The notes under the pieces are model-generated. The model searched no databases. It was not told where the DNA came from and was given only the letters and a program-made list of their open reading frames with translations. DNA of 38,440 bases from Opitutus sp. GAS368 (lineage in GTDB: Bacteria > Verrucomicrobiota > Verrucomicrobiia > Opitutales > Opitutaceae), in the NCBI GenBank assembly GCA_945903545.1, contig CAMDOO010000028.1, positions 1 to 38,440 on the forward strand, given 5' to 3'. The position numbers and the translations under genes were made by a program. Position 1 is the stretch's first letter, and each line of letters opens with the position of its first letter. Shown here in pieces: positions 16,048-23,559 of this stretch.

Positions 16048-17808
16048 ATGATCCGGGCCCTGCTCTACCTGCGCGGGTACTCGCTGCTGAATCTCCTGCG
16101 CACGCGGGCCCAACGGCTCCGGCAGCCGAAGTACCTTCTCGGGCTCGGCGCCGGCATCCTCTATTTCTGGTTCTTCTTTTTCCGCCACCTGCCCGGCGGG
16201 GCCGGCCTGGACCGCGGCTCCGGGGTGGATCCGCTGCAGTTCATCTTCGCGGCCTTCGCCGTGCTCGGCCTGATCCGGATCGGCTCGGCCTGGCTCGCAC
16301 CCACGCCGCGCCCGAGCCTCGATTTCAGCGAGGCGGAAATCGCCTTCCTTTTTCCCGCCCCGGCCACGCGCCGCCAACTCGTCCACTTCAAGCTCGTCGG
16401 CACGCAGATCACCATCCTGCTCTCGGCTCTCATCCTCACGGTTCTCACCCAGCGCGGCGCGGCACTCGGCGGGAACGCCGTGACCCACGCCATCGGCTGG
16501 TGGCTGATGCTCTCGCTCGCCCACCTCCACAATCTCGGGGCGGCGTTCACCGTGGCCCGGCTCGTCGAGGGAGGCATGAGCCGCGCCCGCCGGCAGCTCA
16601 TCGTCGGCGGAGTGATTTTTGCCGTCATCGCCGGCATCGCCTGGGGGGCGTGGACCAGCGCCCCCGATGCCACTGCCTGGATGTCCGCCTGGCAGGAGCA
16701 AAACACCGGCGACCGGCTCGGCACCGCGGTCCTCGCCGCCTACGTCCGCGAGGTCTCCGGCACCGGGATCATCGGCTGGCTGCTCCTGCCGTTCCGCGTC
16801 GCGCTCGCGCCGTTCTTCGCCCCGGACGTGGCCGCCTTTCTGCGCGCCCTCGGGCCGGCCCTGCTGCTGCTGGCCGCCCATTACTTCTGGGTGATGCGCA
16901 ACGCCGTGTCGTTCGAGGAGGCCTCCATCGCCGCCGCCGAGAAGCGGGCCTTGCTGGTCGCCAAGCTCCAGGCCGGACAACGGCCGTTGTCCACTGGCGC
17001 ACCCAAGCCCCGCAAGCCGCCCTTCCCGCTCCGGCCCGGCGGTGGCTGGCCGGAGATCGCGTTCCTGTGGAAGAACCTCCTCTCCACCCATCCCTGGCTC
17101 GGCCCCCGCGCGCTCGGGCCGGCGACCCTGGTGACGCTCGCGCTCGCCTCGCTCGTCTCGCCGCGACTCTGGTTCATCCCGATCATCGCCGCGGTGTATT
17201 TCGTCCTGCTGGGACCCCAGCTCGCGCGGCAGGACCTGCGGACCGACCTCGTCAATGCCGACCTGCTCAAGAGCTACCCCCTGCCCGGCTGGCGCATCGT
17301 GCTGGGACAACTGCTGGCGCCCACGGCGATCCTCAGCGGGCTGCTCTGGCTGGCACTGCTCGCCCTCTTTGTGACCAGCGGTCGCACGAACAGCGCGCCG
17401 GCCTGGCTGACCGTCGAGTTCCGGCTGTCGGGCCTGGTCTGCCTCGCCCTCCTTATTCCACCCGTCTGCCTGCTGCAACTCCTGGTGCCCAACGCCGGGG
17501 CCGTGCTCTTTCCCTCGTGGGCGATGGCCGGCCGGCAGACCCGGGGTGGTGGCGGGATCGAGGTCATGGGGCAGCGCCTGATCTTTGTCGCCGGCCAGAT
17601 GCTCGTGTTGCTGGCGGCCGTCCTGCCCGCCGGAGGGTTTGCCGTGCTGGCCGGCTTTGCCGCCAGCCTGGCGTACAGCCCGGCCGCCGCCTTCCTCACC
17701 GGCTCGGCCATGTTCCTGCTGGCCCTCGCCGCGGAGATCGCCGCCGGTATTTACTGGCTGGGCCACCGTTTCGAACAGTTCGACCTTTCCGCCGAGTCGG
17801 TGAAGTAA
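16048..17808 (+). CDS. ABC transporter permease
   Basis: A 586-residue membrane protein from the ATG at 16048 (MIRALLYLRGYSLLNLLRTR). About ten to twelve hydrophobic segments are visible, in clusters near 30-45, 60-80, 105-150, 180-205, 240-290, 360-400, 430-475 and 520-580. The conserved N-terminal FPAPATRRQLVHFKL region and the late LLKSYPLPGWRIVLGQLL motif are typical of large two-half ABC-2-like exporters. It forms a transporter with the ATPase upstream (15017-15748), probably in one operon interrupted by the repeat element. Seven bases after its stop begins a small zincin-like gene. The substrate is unknown. Confidence 0.88.
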   Translation: MIRALLYLRGYSLLNLLRTRAQRLRQPKYLLGLGAGILYFWFFFFRHLPGGAGLDRGSGVDPLQFIFAAFAVLGLIRIGSAWLAPTPRPSLDFSEAEIAFLFPAPATRRQLVHFKLVGTQITILLSALILTVLTQRGAALGGNAVTHAIGWWLMLSLAHLHNLGAAFTVARLVEGGMSRARRQLIVGGVIFAVIAGIAWGAWTSAPDATAWMSAWQEQNTGDRLGTAVLAAYVREVSGTGIIGWLLLPFRVALAPFFAPDVAAFLRALGPALLLLAAHYFWVMRNAVSFEEASIAAAEKRALLVAKLQAGQRPLSTGAPKPRKPPFPLRPGGGWPEIAFLWKNLLSTHPWLGPRALGPATLVTLALASLVSPRLWFIPIIAAVYFVLLGPQLARQDLRTDLVNADLLKSYPLPGWRIVLGQLLAPTAILSGLLWLALLALFVTSGRTNSAPAWLTVEFRLSGLVCLALLIPPVCLLQLLVPNAGAVLFPSWAMAGRQTRGGGGIEVMGQRLIFVAGQMLVLLAAVLPAGGFAVLAGFAASLAYSPAAAFLTGSAMFLLALAAEIAAGIYWLGHRFEQFDLSAESVK

Positions 17809-17815
17809 GAAGCCC

Positions 17816-18181
17816 GTGACCCCCAAGGAACGCCTCCGCCTCGCCACCGACACCGTGACGGCGACCCAGCGCCAGCTCCCGGCGGCGATCCGGCCGCTGG
17901 CGATCTCCGTGCCGGTCCATTTCGAGGAAATGCCCCAAGCCCATCTCCTGGAGGATGGGTTCGAGCCGGACATCCTCGGCCTGTTCAGCGGCGAGCCGCA
18001 CGGGGAAACCTCCGACAACCCCCTGCCGGCCCAGATTCACCTCTTTCTCGAAAACATCTGGGATTACGCCGAGGGCGACCTGGCCATATTCCGCGACGAA
18101 GTGCGCCTAACCTACCTGCACGAGCTGGGGCACTACCTCGGCTGGGATGAGGATCAGATCGCCGAGCGCGGGCTCGACTGA
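17816..18181 (+). CDS. Zincin-like metallopeptidase-family protein
   Basis: A 121-residue protein with GTG start, 7 nt after the permease stop. The C-terminal motif is HELGHYLGWDEDQIAERGL, with zinc ligands His102 and His106, catalytic Glu103, and a third ligand candidate Glu112 in the HExxHxxGxxE arrangement. This matches the small possibly-metallopeptidase family once called DUF1025 (PF06262). The N-terminal MTPKERLRLATDTV precedes VHFEEMP, which is also usual in the family. No signal peptide, so a cytoplasmic location is expected. The natural substrate of this family is not known. It probably shares an operon with the ABC exporter. Confidence 0.9.
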   Translation: MTPKERLRLATDTVTATQRQLPAAIRPLAISVPVHFEEMPQAHLLEDGFEPDILGLFSGEPHGETSDNPLPAQIHLFLENIWDYAEGDLAIFRDEVRLTYLHELGHYLGWDEDQIAERGLD

Positions 18182-18189
18182 ACCATACT

Positions 18190-18279
18190 TTCCCGCGGAA
18201 TTCGCGGATGCTCGCGGATTCAATCGGGGCAATCCTTGGATTCAACGGGCCCGGAAACCATCCGCGGCATCCGCGGGAA
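18190..18279. repeat. Intergenic inverted-arm repeat, ATCCGCG family, copy 1
   Basis: The left arm (18190-18221) and right arm (18260-18279) are imperfect inverted copies built of the unit cgcggat, ending in catccgcgggaagg. The same terminal 14-mer occurs in a second copy at 37264-37334. More units of the same type continue to about 18315. It lies between the zincin-like gene and the SYLF gene. Confidence 0.6.
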
Positions 18280-18374
18280 GGATTGGGAAGATCCACCGGA
18301 ACCCCCGCGAATCCGCGCTTTCCAATCCGGTCGCGCCGTGTTTACGTCGCGGTCTGTCCATCTTCCCGTTTCAC

Positions 18375-19058
18375 ATGAAGAAATTCCTGCTGTTGTCCCT
18401 CGCCCTCCTCACCGGCGCCAACCTCCTTGCGGCCACCGCCGAGGATAAGCGCCGCGACTTCGTCACGCGCGTCGAAACCTGCGAGGCGATCATTCAGGAA
18501 TTCATGATGCGGCCCGACACCGCGATCCCCGCCTCGGTCCTCCGCCAGGCGAAGGCGATCGTGATCGTGAACCAGTTCAAGGCCGGCTTCCTTTTCGGCT
18601 TCAAGGGCGGCTACGGTGTCGTCCTCGTGAAGAAGCCCAACGGCCGGTGGAGCCTGCCGGTCCTGATCAGCGCCTCCGAGGCGAGCGTCGGCCTGCAGGT
18701 TGGCGCCAACACCGTCGAGACGATCTACGTGATCACCGACGAGACCACGCCCCGGCTGCTTTTCAACCGCCGCTTCAACGTCGGCGTTGACGCCAAGGCC
18801 GTCGCCGGCCCGAAGGTCGCCTCCAAGGAAAGCAACGACCAGCCGATCATCGCCGCCCCCGTGCTCGTCTACTCCAAGACCCTCGGCCTCTACGCCGGCG
18901 CCACCGTGAAGTCCGGCCAGCTCGCCCGCAACGACGAGGCCAACTCCATTCTCTACAACACGAAGTACACGATGCCCGAGCTGCTCTACAGCGACTGGGT
19001 CCAGCCGCCCGCCGAGGTGCAGCCGCTGATGGCGTACATCGAGAAAATCACGCGCTGA
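18375..19058 (+). CDS. Secreted SYLF-domain (Ysc84-like) lipid-binding protein
   Basis: 227 residues from the ATG at 18375. The N-terminal MKKFLLLSLALLTGANLLAA is a signal peptide. The SYLF domain spans about 40-220 with AKAIVIVNQFKAGFLFGFKG (signature), GGYGVVLVKKPNGRWSLPV and SASEASVGLQVGANTVETI. SYLF proteins of eukaryotes bind phosphoinositides, and bacterial members are periplasmic and of unknown role. Single gene, with an intrinsic terminator 25 nt after its stop. The frame is open upstream into repeat DNA, which is why the later ATG with the signal peptide is chosen. Confidence 0.93.
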   Translation: MKKFLLLSLALLTGANLLAATAEDKRRDFVTRVETCEAIIQEFMMRPDTAIPASVLRQAKAIVIVNQFKAGFLFGFKGGYGVVLVKKPNGRWSLPVLISASEASVGLQVGANTVETIYVITDETTPRLLFNRRFNVGVDAKAVAGPKVASKESNDQPIIAAPVLVYSKTLGLYAGATVKSGQLARNDEANSILYNTKYTMPELLYSDWVQPPAEVQPLMAYIEKITR

Positions 19059-19082
19059 TCCCGCCAACACGCCTTCCCTTCC

Positions 19083-19112
19083 AGCCCGCCGTCCCACTAC
19101 GGCGGGCTTTTT
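19083..19112 (+). terminator. Intrinsic terminator of the SYLF gene
   Basis: The stem agcccgccgt (19083-19092) / acggcgggct (19099-19108) pairs perfectly over a 6-nt loop and is followed by five T (19108-19112). This is the clearest intrinsic terminator in the window. Confidence 0.9.
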
Positions 19113-19157
19113 GTTGGCCAAGCCGGACGGGTGGGACCGGGTGCGTCGGACTTCATT

Positions 19158-19225
19158 CCCGGCAGGGGTCTGCCGGGCTACATCCGATCCATGATTCTGT
19201 AGCCGGGGCAGGCCTCTGTCCCGGG
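19158..19225. repeat. Family-B palindromic element (CTACA / TGTAG), copy 1
   Basis: The left arm (19158-19184) ends in ccgggctacatc, and the right arm (19193-19225) begins with gattctgtagccggggc. The arms are imperfect inverted copies. It sits in the convergent gap between the SYLF gene and the gene at 19259-19786, just past the terminator. Related elements lie at 33092-33156 and 35454-35483, also in convergent gaps. Confidence 0.65.
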
Positions 19226-19258
19226 AACTTGGCGGATCAGCCAAGTTCGATACGGTTG

Positions 19259-19786
19259 TCAGTGCCCTGAACAACCGCAACCGCCGCCACCACAGCCACC
19301 GCCGTGGTCGTGGTCATGGCCCGCCGCCGCCGGCTCCATCGTCGCGATGCCGGTGCTGACCATGTCGGCCAGTTCGCAGAGCTGGTCGTAATAAGCCTCG
19401 CGGTCGAGGCCGAGCACGGCCGCGCCAAACGTCTCGGCGTCCTCGGGTGACGCGAAATCGCCGTAGTTCACCAGCACGAGCTGGTAGAGCACCAGCGCCG
19501 GCACCACGGCCGGCTCGGTGGCGAAGAACGGGTGGATCCTCATGACATAGCCCTCGTTCGGGTCATCGGACTTGGCGAACGGATGGGCGAACTCCCCGTC
19601 CTCCATCCCCTCCTCGGAAAAGACGATCTCCACCGGGTACCGGCAGCATTCCTTGTCCTGCAAAATCCGTTGCAGCTCGGCCCAGCCCACGCGGGGGCCG
19701 TACTTGGCATGGATCGCCGCGCCGCGGTCGGCGAGGTGGCCGGCCAGGGATCGCTTGGCGTCGTCGAGGGTGAGAATTTGGGCCAT
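19259..19786 (-). CDS. Hypothetical protein with a Cys/His/Gly-rich tail, last gene of the redox module
   Basis: Family not recognised. 175 residues from an ATG. No signal peptide, so probably cytoplasmic. Residues 1-150 are an ordinary soluble domain with two adjacent Cys (KECCRYP, 46-50), an HPFAK segment and a long hydrophobic helix (PALVLYQLVLVNYG). The last 20 residues are a striking tail, GHDHDHGGGCGGGGCGCSGH, that looks made for metal binding. It follows the NrfD gene after a 67-nt gap on the same strand. It may deliver or store a metal for, or assist assembly of, the redox complex, but this is inference from position and tail only. Confidence 0.75.
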   Translation of the reverse strand: MAQILTLDDAKRSLAGHLADRGAAIHAKYGPRVGWAELQRILQDKECCRYPVEIVFSEEGMEDGEFAHPFAKSDDPNEGYVMRIHPFFATEPAVVPALVLYQLVLVNYGDFASPEDAETFGAAVLGLDREAYYDQLCELADMVSTGIATMEPAAAGHDHDHGGGCGGGGCGCSGH

Positions 19787-19853
19787 GGTGATTATCCGGT
19801 CGAGAGTTGGGGACGAAGGGTCGGTAGGCGAAGCTTGATGGATCGGATGGCCT

Positions 19854-21119
19854 TCAGGTTGCGTTCTTGGCTCCCGATTGCTGACTTTCGCCTCCCGGCT
19901 CGTTCGTCTGGTTGAGGCGCCCGTTCAGGATCGGCACGGACATGCGGAGGAAAAAGGTGTAGGCCAGCAGGCCGAAGGCCCAGATGCCGAGGCAGACCAG
20001 CGTCTCGTTCCATGTCGGGAGGTATTCGACGATCTCGCCGAGCGGGGAGGGAATGAAGCCGGGCACCACCAGGCCCATGCCCTTCTCGATCCAGATGCCG
20101 ACGATCGCCATCACGCAGGCCACATCGAGCCAGAGCAGGCTGCGCTTGGTGAGGGGCATCGCCAGCAGGGTCATCGCGATGCAGTTGAGCGAGATCGCAG
20201 TCCAGATCCACGGGACGAGGGCGTTGTGCCCGTGCAACCCGAAGAAGAGGTACTTGGCCGAGGCCACATGGAGGCTGTCGGTGTAGAACTCCTTGAACAC
20301 CTCGTTCGCGAGCAGGAAGAGATTGATCAGCATCGAGACCTGCACGATCGAGCGCAGGGTCATCAGGGCCTTGTCCCGCACCTCATAGCTGGAAAACCGG
20401 CGGATGATCTGCAGCGCGATGATGATGATGGCCGGGCCGGCGGTGAAGGCCGAGGCAATGAAGCGGGGACCGACGATGGCCGAGTTCCAGAAGGGCCGGC
20501 CGCCGAGACCGACGTAAAGGAAGGCCGTGACGGTATGGATCGAGATGGCCCAGCCGATGCCGACGAAGACAAAGGGAATGTAGAACCACTTCGACGGTTT
20601 CACGTTCCGGTAGCGGCAGTAGAGCAGGTAACCGCAGATGTAGACGTTGAGCGCGAGGTAGCCGTTGAGCACAATCACGTCCCAGCTCAGCATTGAGCCC
20701 GGGAAGTTGAACTTCCCGACGAAGGGGATGAGATGCCAGAAGCGCTCGGGGCGGCCGAGGTCGACGGTGACAAACGCCAGGCACATCAGGATCGCGGCCA
20801 CGGCGAGGAGTTCGCCGAAGATCACCAGGTCGTGGAGATCCTCATTGTGATAGACGTAGACCGGGATCACGAGCATCACGGCCGCGGCCGCGACGCCGAC
20901 GAGAAACGTGAAGTTCGCGATGTAGACGCCCCAGGAGACCTGGTCGGTCATGCCGGTGGTCGCGAGGCCGTGGACGATCTGCTTGGAGTAGGCATTGAGC
21001 CCGAGGGAGCAGACCGCGGTGAGCAGACCGACCCAAAGGAAATAGCGCCAGTCGCCCTCGAAGAGGCACCGGAAGCACCGGGCGAGGAAGCGGGTGTAAT
21101 TGCGGGCGGCGGTGATCAT
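19854..21119 (-). CDS. NrfD/PsrC-family quinol-interacting membrane subunit
   Basis: A 421-residue integral membrane protein with about nine to ten helices. The early region LWVGLLTAVCSLGLNAY, then WGVYIANFTFLVGVAAAAVM, the LGRPERFWHLIP motif (about 122-133) and SWDVIVLNGYLALNVYI are typical of the NrfD/PsrC/DsrP/HybB family, which exchanges electrons with menaquinol at the membrane. The partner iron-sulfur protein is encoded 9 nt upstream, and a pentaheme cytochrome before that, so electrons probably pass between the quinone pool and periplasmic c-type hemes. No catalytic molybdopterin subunit or NrfA is present nearby. The last 20 residues are hydrophilic and low in conservation. Confidence 0.93.
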   Translation of the reverse strand: MITAARNYTRFLARCFRCLFEGDWRYFLWVGLLTAVCSLGLNAYSKQIVHGLATTGMTDQVSWGVYIANFTFLVGVAAAAVMLVIPVYVYHNEDLHDLVIFGELLAVAAILMCLAFVTVDLGRPERFWHLIPFVGKFNFPGSMLSWDVIVLNGYLALNVYICGYLLYCRYRNVKPSKWFYIPFVFVGIGWAISIHTVTAFLYVGLGGRPFWNSAIVGPRFIASAFTAGPAIIIIALQIIRRFSSYEVRDKALMTLRSIVQVSMLINLFLLANEVFKEFYTDSLHVASAKYLFFGLHGHNALVPWIWTAISLNCIAMTLLAMPLTKRSLLWLDVACVMAIVGIWIEKGMGLVVPGFIPSPLGEIVEYLPTWNETLVCLGIWAFGLLAYTFFLRMSVPILNGRLNQTNEPGGESQQSGAKNAT

Positions 21120-21128
21120 GGGAGGACC

Positions 21129-22064
21129 TCACACATCAAAGTAATAGAAGAACCGCGGGAGCGTCCCGACCTCCTCCTTGAGCACGAAAACCCGCTTCTC
21201 CCGGAGGATGTGGGCGACCTCGCTGTTGGGATCGAGGATGTTGCCGAACTTGCGCGAGCCGGTCGGGCAGACCTCGAGGCAGGCCGGATAGCGTCCCACC
21301 CGGGTGCGCTGGATGCAGAAGTGGCATTTCTCCATCACACCCTTGTGCCGCGGCTGGTTGCCCAGGTACGACATCTCGGGATTAATCTGGTCCTTCGGGA
21401 TCGTTGGCTCCGAGAAATTGAAGCGCCGCGCGAAGTACGGGCACGCCGCCTCGCAGTAGCGGCAGCCGATGCACCAGTTGTAGTCGATGACCGTGATGCC
21501 ATCGGGCTCGGTCCACGTCGCCTTCACCGGGCAGACCTTGGTGCAGGGCGGGTTCTTGCACTGGTGGCACTGCACCGGCATATAGAAAAAGCCCTTTTCC
21601 GGGACCGACTCCGGGGCGTAGTGCGCATCGCCCTTCTCCATGTCGAAGGTGCCGTTGGGCATCTTGATCACCTGGATGTACTGGATTGCGGGATCGCGCG
21701 ATTGGTTGTTCTCGGCCACGCACGCGTGCACGCATTTCCTGCAGCCGACACAGCGCGTGAGGTTGAGGGCGTAGACGTACTCGACGCCATTCATCGGCTT
21801 GTAGTCGCGCACGTGCGGGCGGACGCCGTACTGGCGCTCGACCTCGCCCTCGATGCGCCGGAGGACCTTGTCCATGTCCTCGGGCTTGAGCTCCTTGTAG
21901 TGCTGCTGAAGGAACTCGTCGACCGAGATGGCCTCGCCCAGCTTGCGCAGCGGCGCGAGGCCGGCGGCCATCGCCGCCACTCCGGCGGCCGCCGCGGTCG
22001 AGCCGCGCAGGAAACTCCGGCGCGAGATGCTGTCGCGGGATTCGGGAGGACGATTGGCGATCAT
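21129..22064 (-). CDS. Tat-exported ferredoxin-like protein with four [4Fe-4S] motifs
   Basis: 311 residues. A Tat signal is visible: SRRSFLRG near 14-21, then an Ala-rich hydrophobic run to about 38. Four Cys clusters follow: Cys105/108/111/115, Cys166/169/174/178, Cys198/201/204/208, and Cys247/250/262/266. This is the NrfC/DsrO/HybA pattern of periplasmic electron-transfer subunits. The region C-terminal to the clusters (PTGSRKFGNILDPNSEV) is also usual in that group. It is encoded between the pentaheme cytochrome and the NrfD-type subunit, and should bridge the two. Confidence 0.94.
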   Translation of the reverse strand: MIANRPPESRDSISRRSFLRGSTAAAAGVAAMAAGLAPLRKLGEAISVDEFLQQHYKELKPEDMDKVLRRIEGEVERQYGVRPHVRDYKPMNGVEYVYALNLTRCVGCRKCVHACVAENNQSRDPAIQYIQVIKMPNGTFDMEKGDAHYAPESVPEKGFFYMPVQCHQCKNPPCTKVCPVKATWTEPDGITVIDYNWCIGCRYCEAACPYFARRFNFSEPTIPKDQINPEMSYLGNQPRHKGVMEKCHFCIQRTRVGRYPACLEVCPTGSRKFGNILDPNSEVAHILREKRVFVLKEEVGTLPRFFYYFDV

Positions 22065-22131
22065 GGCAGGGCGGGATTGTCCGCGAGGACGGAGGGCGGA
22101 ACGCAGAGGACGGATTGTGGGTGCAAAGATT

Positions 22132-22935
22132 CTATTGGCTCGCGGCTTTCGGCGGCCCGCCTTCCGCCTTCGGTCCTCCGCCCTCGGCGGCCGTAGCGGC
22201 CGACCGAAGCCCGTGCGTCAGCACGGGCTTCGGTCCGGCCAGGGGAATGATCTGCGGAATGGCCGGACCGTGCGGGTCGTGACAGGCATTGCAGTCCTGG
22301 CGCACAGCCTTGCCCTTGCTGGTGTCCCAATAGCCATTGGTGCGGCCGTGCATGCCGAGTTCCCAATCGCGGTAGGTGGGGCCGTGGCAGGAGGCGCAGA
22401 GCAGCGGCGCCTGGGCGAAGGTGAGCTTGGTGCCGTCGCGCGTCACCAGCTCGTCGAGCTTGGACTGGCTGTGGCAGTTGAAGCAGTTCGTGTTGCGGTT
22501 GTTCCGGCCGTGGCCCATCGCGAGGAGATCCGCGTGGGCCTTGGGCATGACGACATCCCCGTTCTTCGCGTACTCGACCTCCAGTTTCTTATCCACGTGG
22601 CAGGCCGAGCAGTTGGCCATCATCAGGCGGAGATCGGCGTGCTCCTTCGGGAAGACGATCGAGCCATCCGCACCCAGCTTGACGGTGGGCGGCTTTTTTT
22701 CGTCATGGCACGCATAGCAGTCGAGAATCGAGGCATCGCCGCCGCTGGCCTTCAGTTGCGTCGCCGTGATCCGCAGGGTGGCCGTCGTGGGCGCGGGGGT
22801 GACCAGTTTGCTGAGTTCCGGATCCTGGCGGACCGGCGCCCGGTCCGGTGAGAAAACGAAGCTCACTCCGAGGGCGAGAAAAAGCACGATGAGCCCGGTC
22901 ATGACGAAATTGGATTTGTCCGGGGGCGGGCTCAT
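22132..22935 (-). CDS. Membrane-anchored pentaheme cytochrome c
   Basis: 267 residues from the ATG at 22935. One N-terminal membrane helix (about 10-28) lacks an obvious cleavage site and probably anchors the protein, with the heme domain in the periplasm. Five CxxCH motifs: CYACH (73-77), CSACH (109-113), CFNCH (151-155), CASCH (180-184) and CNACH (215-219). Spare His residues at 99, 134 and 142 could serve as distal ligands. It resembles the NrfB or ActA type electron carriers in heme count, but no close family is assigned. The last 35 residues (233-267) are encoded by palindromic repeat DNA. It is the first gene of a unit with the Fe-S and NrfD genes. Confidence 0.9.
   Translation of the reverse strand: MSPPPDKSNFVMTGLIVLFLALGVSFVFSPDRAPVRQDPELSKLVTPAPTTATLRITATQLKASGGDASILDCYACHDEKKPPTVKLGADGSIVFPKEHADLRLMMANCSACHVDKKLEVEYAKNGDVVMPKAHADLLAMGHGRNNRNTNCFNCHSQSKLDELVTRDGTKLTFAQAPLLCASCHGPTYRDWELGMHGRTNGYWDTSKGKAVRQDCNACHDPHGPAIPQIIPLAGPKPVLTHGLRSAATAAEGGGPKAEGGPPKAASQ
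22202..22235. repeat. Perfect 15-bp hairpin inside the cytochrome gene
   Basis: Arms gaccgaagcccgtgc (22202-22216) and gcacgggcttcggtc (22221-22235) are perfectly complementary with a 4-nt loop. It is translated as part of the C-terminal tail of the pentaheme cytochrome. The sequence next to it (22158-22196) is a second, low-complexity repeat that is also translated. Confidence 0.75.
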
Positions 22936-22996
22936 GGTTGGCGCTGTCCACCATAACGGATGCGGCGGCCGCCCGCCCTCCGCGGCTTGCCCAAAC

Positions 22997-23067
22997 CTGC
23001 GCAGATCTTGCGCGGGGTCGCTCCGCCGGGGAGGCCTCCCACCGGGGAGAACACAAGATCTGCGCAG
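22997..23067. repeat. 14-bp inverted repeat between divergent cytochrome genes
   Basis: ctgcgcagatcttg (22997-23010) and caagatctgcgcag (23054-23067) are perfect inverted copies separated by 43 bp, and the spacer itself contains the palindrome gggaggcctccc. It lies in the 212-bp region between the pentaheme and monoheme cytochrome genes, which are divergent. It could be an operator or simply another repeat element. It would not act as a terminator here. Confidence 0.55.
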
Positions 23068-23147
23068 TGGTAGGCAATCCACGCATTGCGACAAAACCCG
23101 GTTTCCGGCAGACTAAATCCCGCAAAATCCAACCAACCACCGCCCCC

Positions 23148-23486
23148 ATGAAAAAGTTCGTCCTCCTCGCCGCCGCCCTGATCACCACTTCCGCCGTCCT
23201 CACCGCTGCCGATGTCGCCACGAACTGGGACGCCAACTGCGCCTCCTGCCACGGCAAGGATGGCAAGGGTGCGACCCGGGCCGGCCGCACCGCCGGCGTG
23301 AAGGACTTCACCGACGCCGCCTACCAGAAGGAGTTCACCGACCAGAAGGCCGTCGACCAGATCAAGAACGGCATGAAGGACAAGGACGGCAAAGAGAAGA
23401 TGAAGGCCTATGCGGACAAGATGAACGAAGAGGAGATCAAGGCCGTCGTCGCCTTCATCCGCACCCTGGTGGCCCCGGCGAAGTAA
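23148..23486 (+). CDS. Periplasmic monoheme cytochrome c
   Basis: 112 residues from the ATG at 23148. The signal peptide is MKKFVLLAAALITTSAVLTA. The mature protein has the heme-binding CASCH (residues 29-33) near its N-terminus and ends with MNEEEIKAVVAFIRTL, the usual C-terminal helix of class I cytochromes c. A Met ligand candidate is in the NGMKDKDGKEKMKAYADKM region. It is transcribed divergently from the pentaheme cytochrome unit and could be its soluble electron partner, an inference from position. Confidence 0.92.
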   Translation: MKKFVLLAAALITTSAVLTAADVATNWDANCASCHGKDGKGATRAGRTAGVKDFTDAAYQKEFTDQKAVDQIKNGMKDKDGKEKMKAYADKMNEEEIKAVVAFIRTLVAPAK

Positions 23487-23559
23487 GGCCCCATTGGCGT
23501 TTGCTCGCTCCGGGCCTCAAAACCGTTGCGACCCGGGCCGGTCGCGCCACGTTGGGCGC

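Noticed and set aside
15757-18018. A 753-codon minus-strand frame opposite the ABC permease
   Set aside because: Low-complexity Gly/Glu/Arg/Gln content, no recognisable motif, and it spans the repeat element and two real genes in antisense.
20733-22196. A 487-codon plus-strand frame opposite the Fe-S and NrfD genes
   Set aside because: No domain, charged low-complexity sequence, antisense to strongly supported genes.
19854-23486. The cytochrome/Fe-S/NrfD cluster considered as a complete nitrite reductase (nrf) or alternative complex III operon
   Set aside because: NrfA is absent and the large ActB-type fused subunit and ActDEF are not seen, so only a generic quinol/cytochrome electron-transfer role is claimed.
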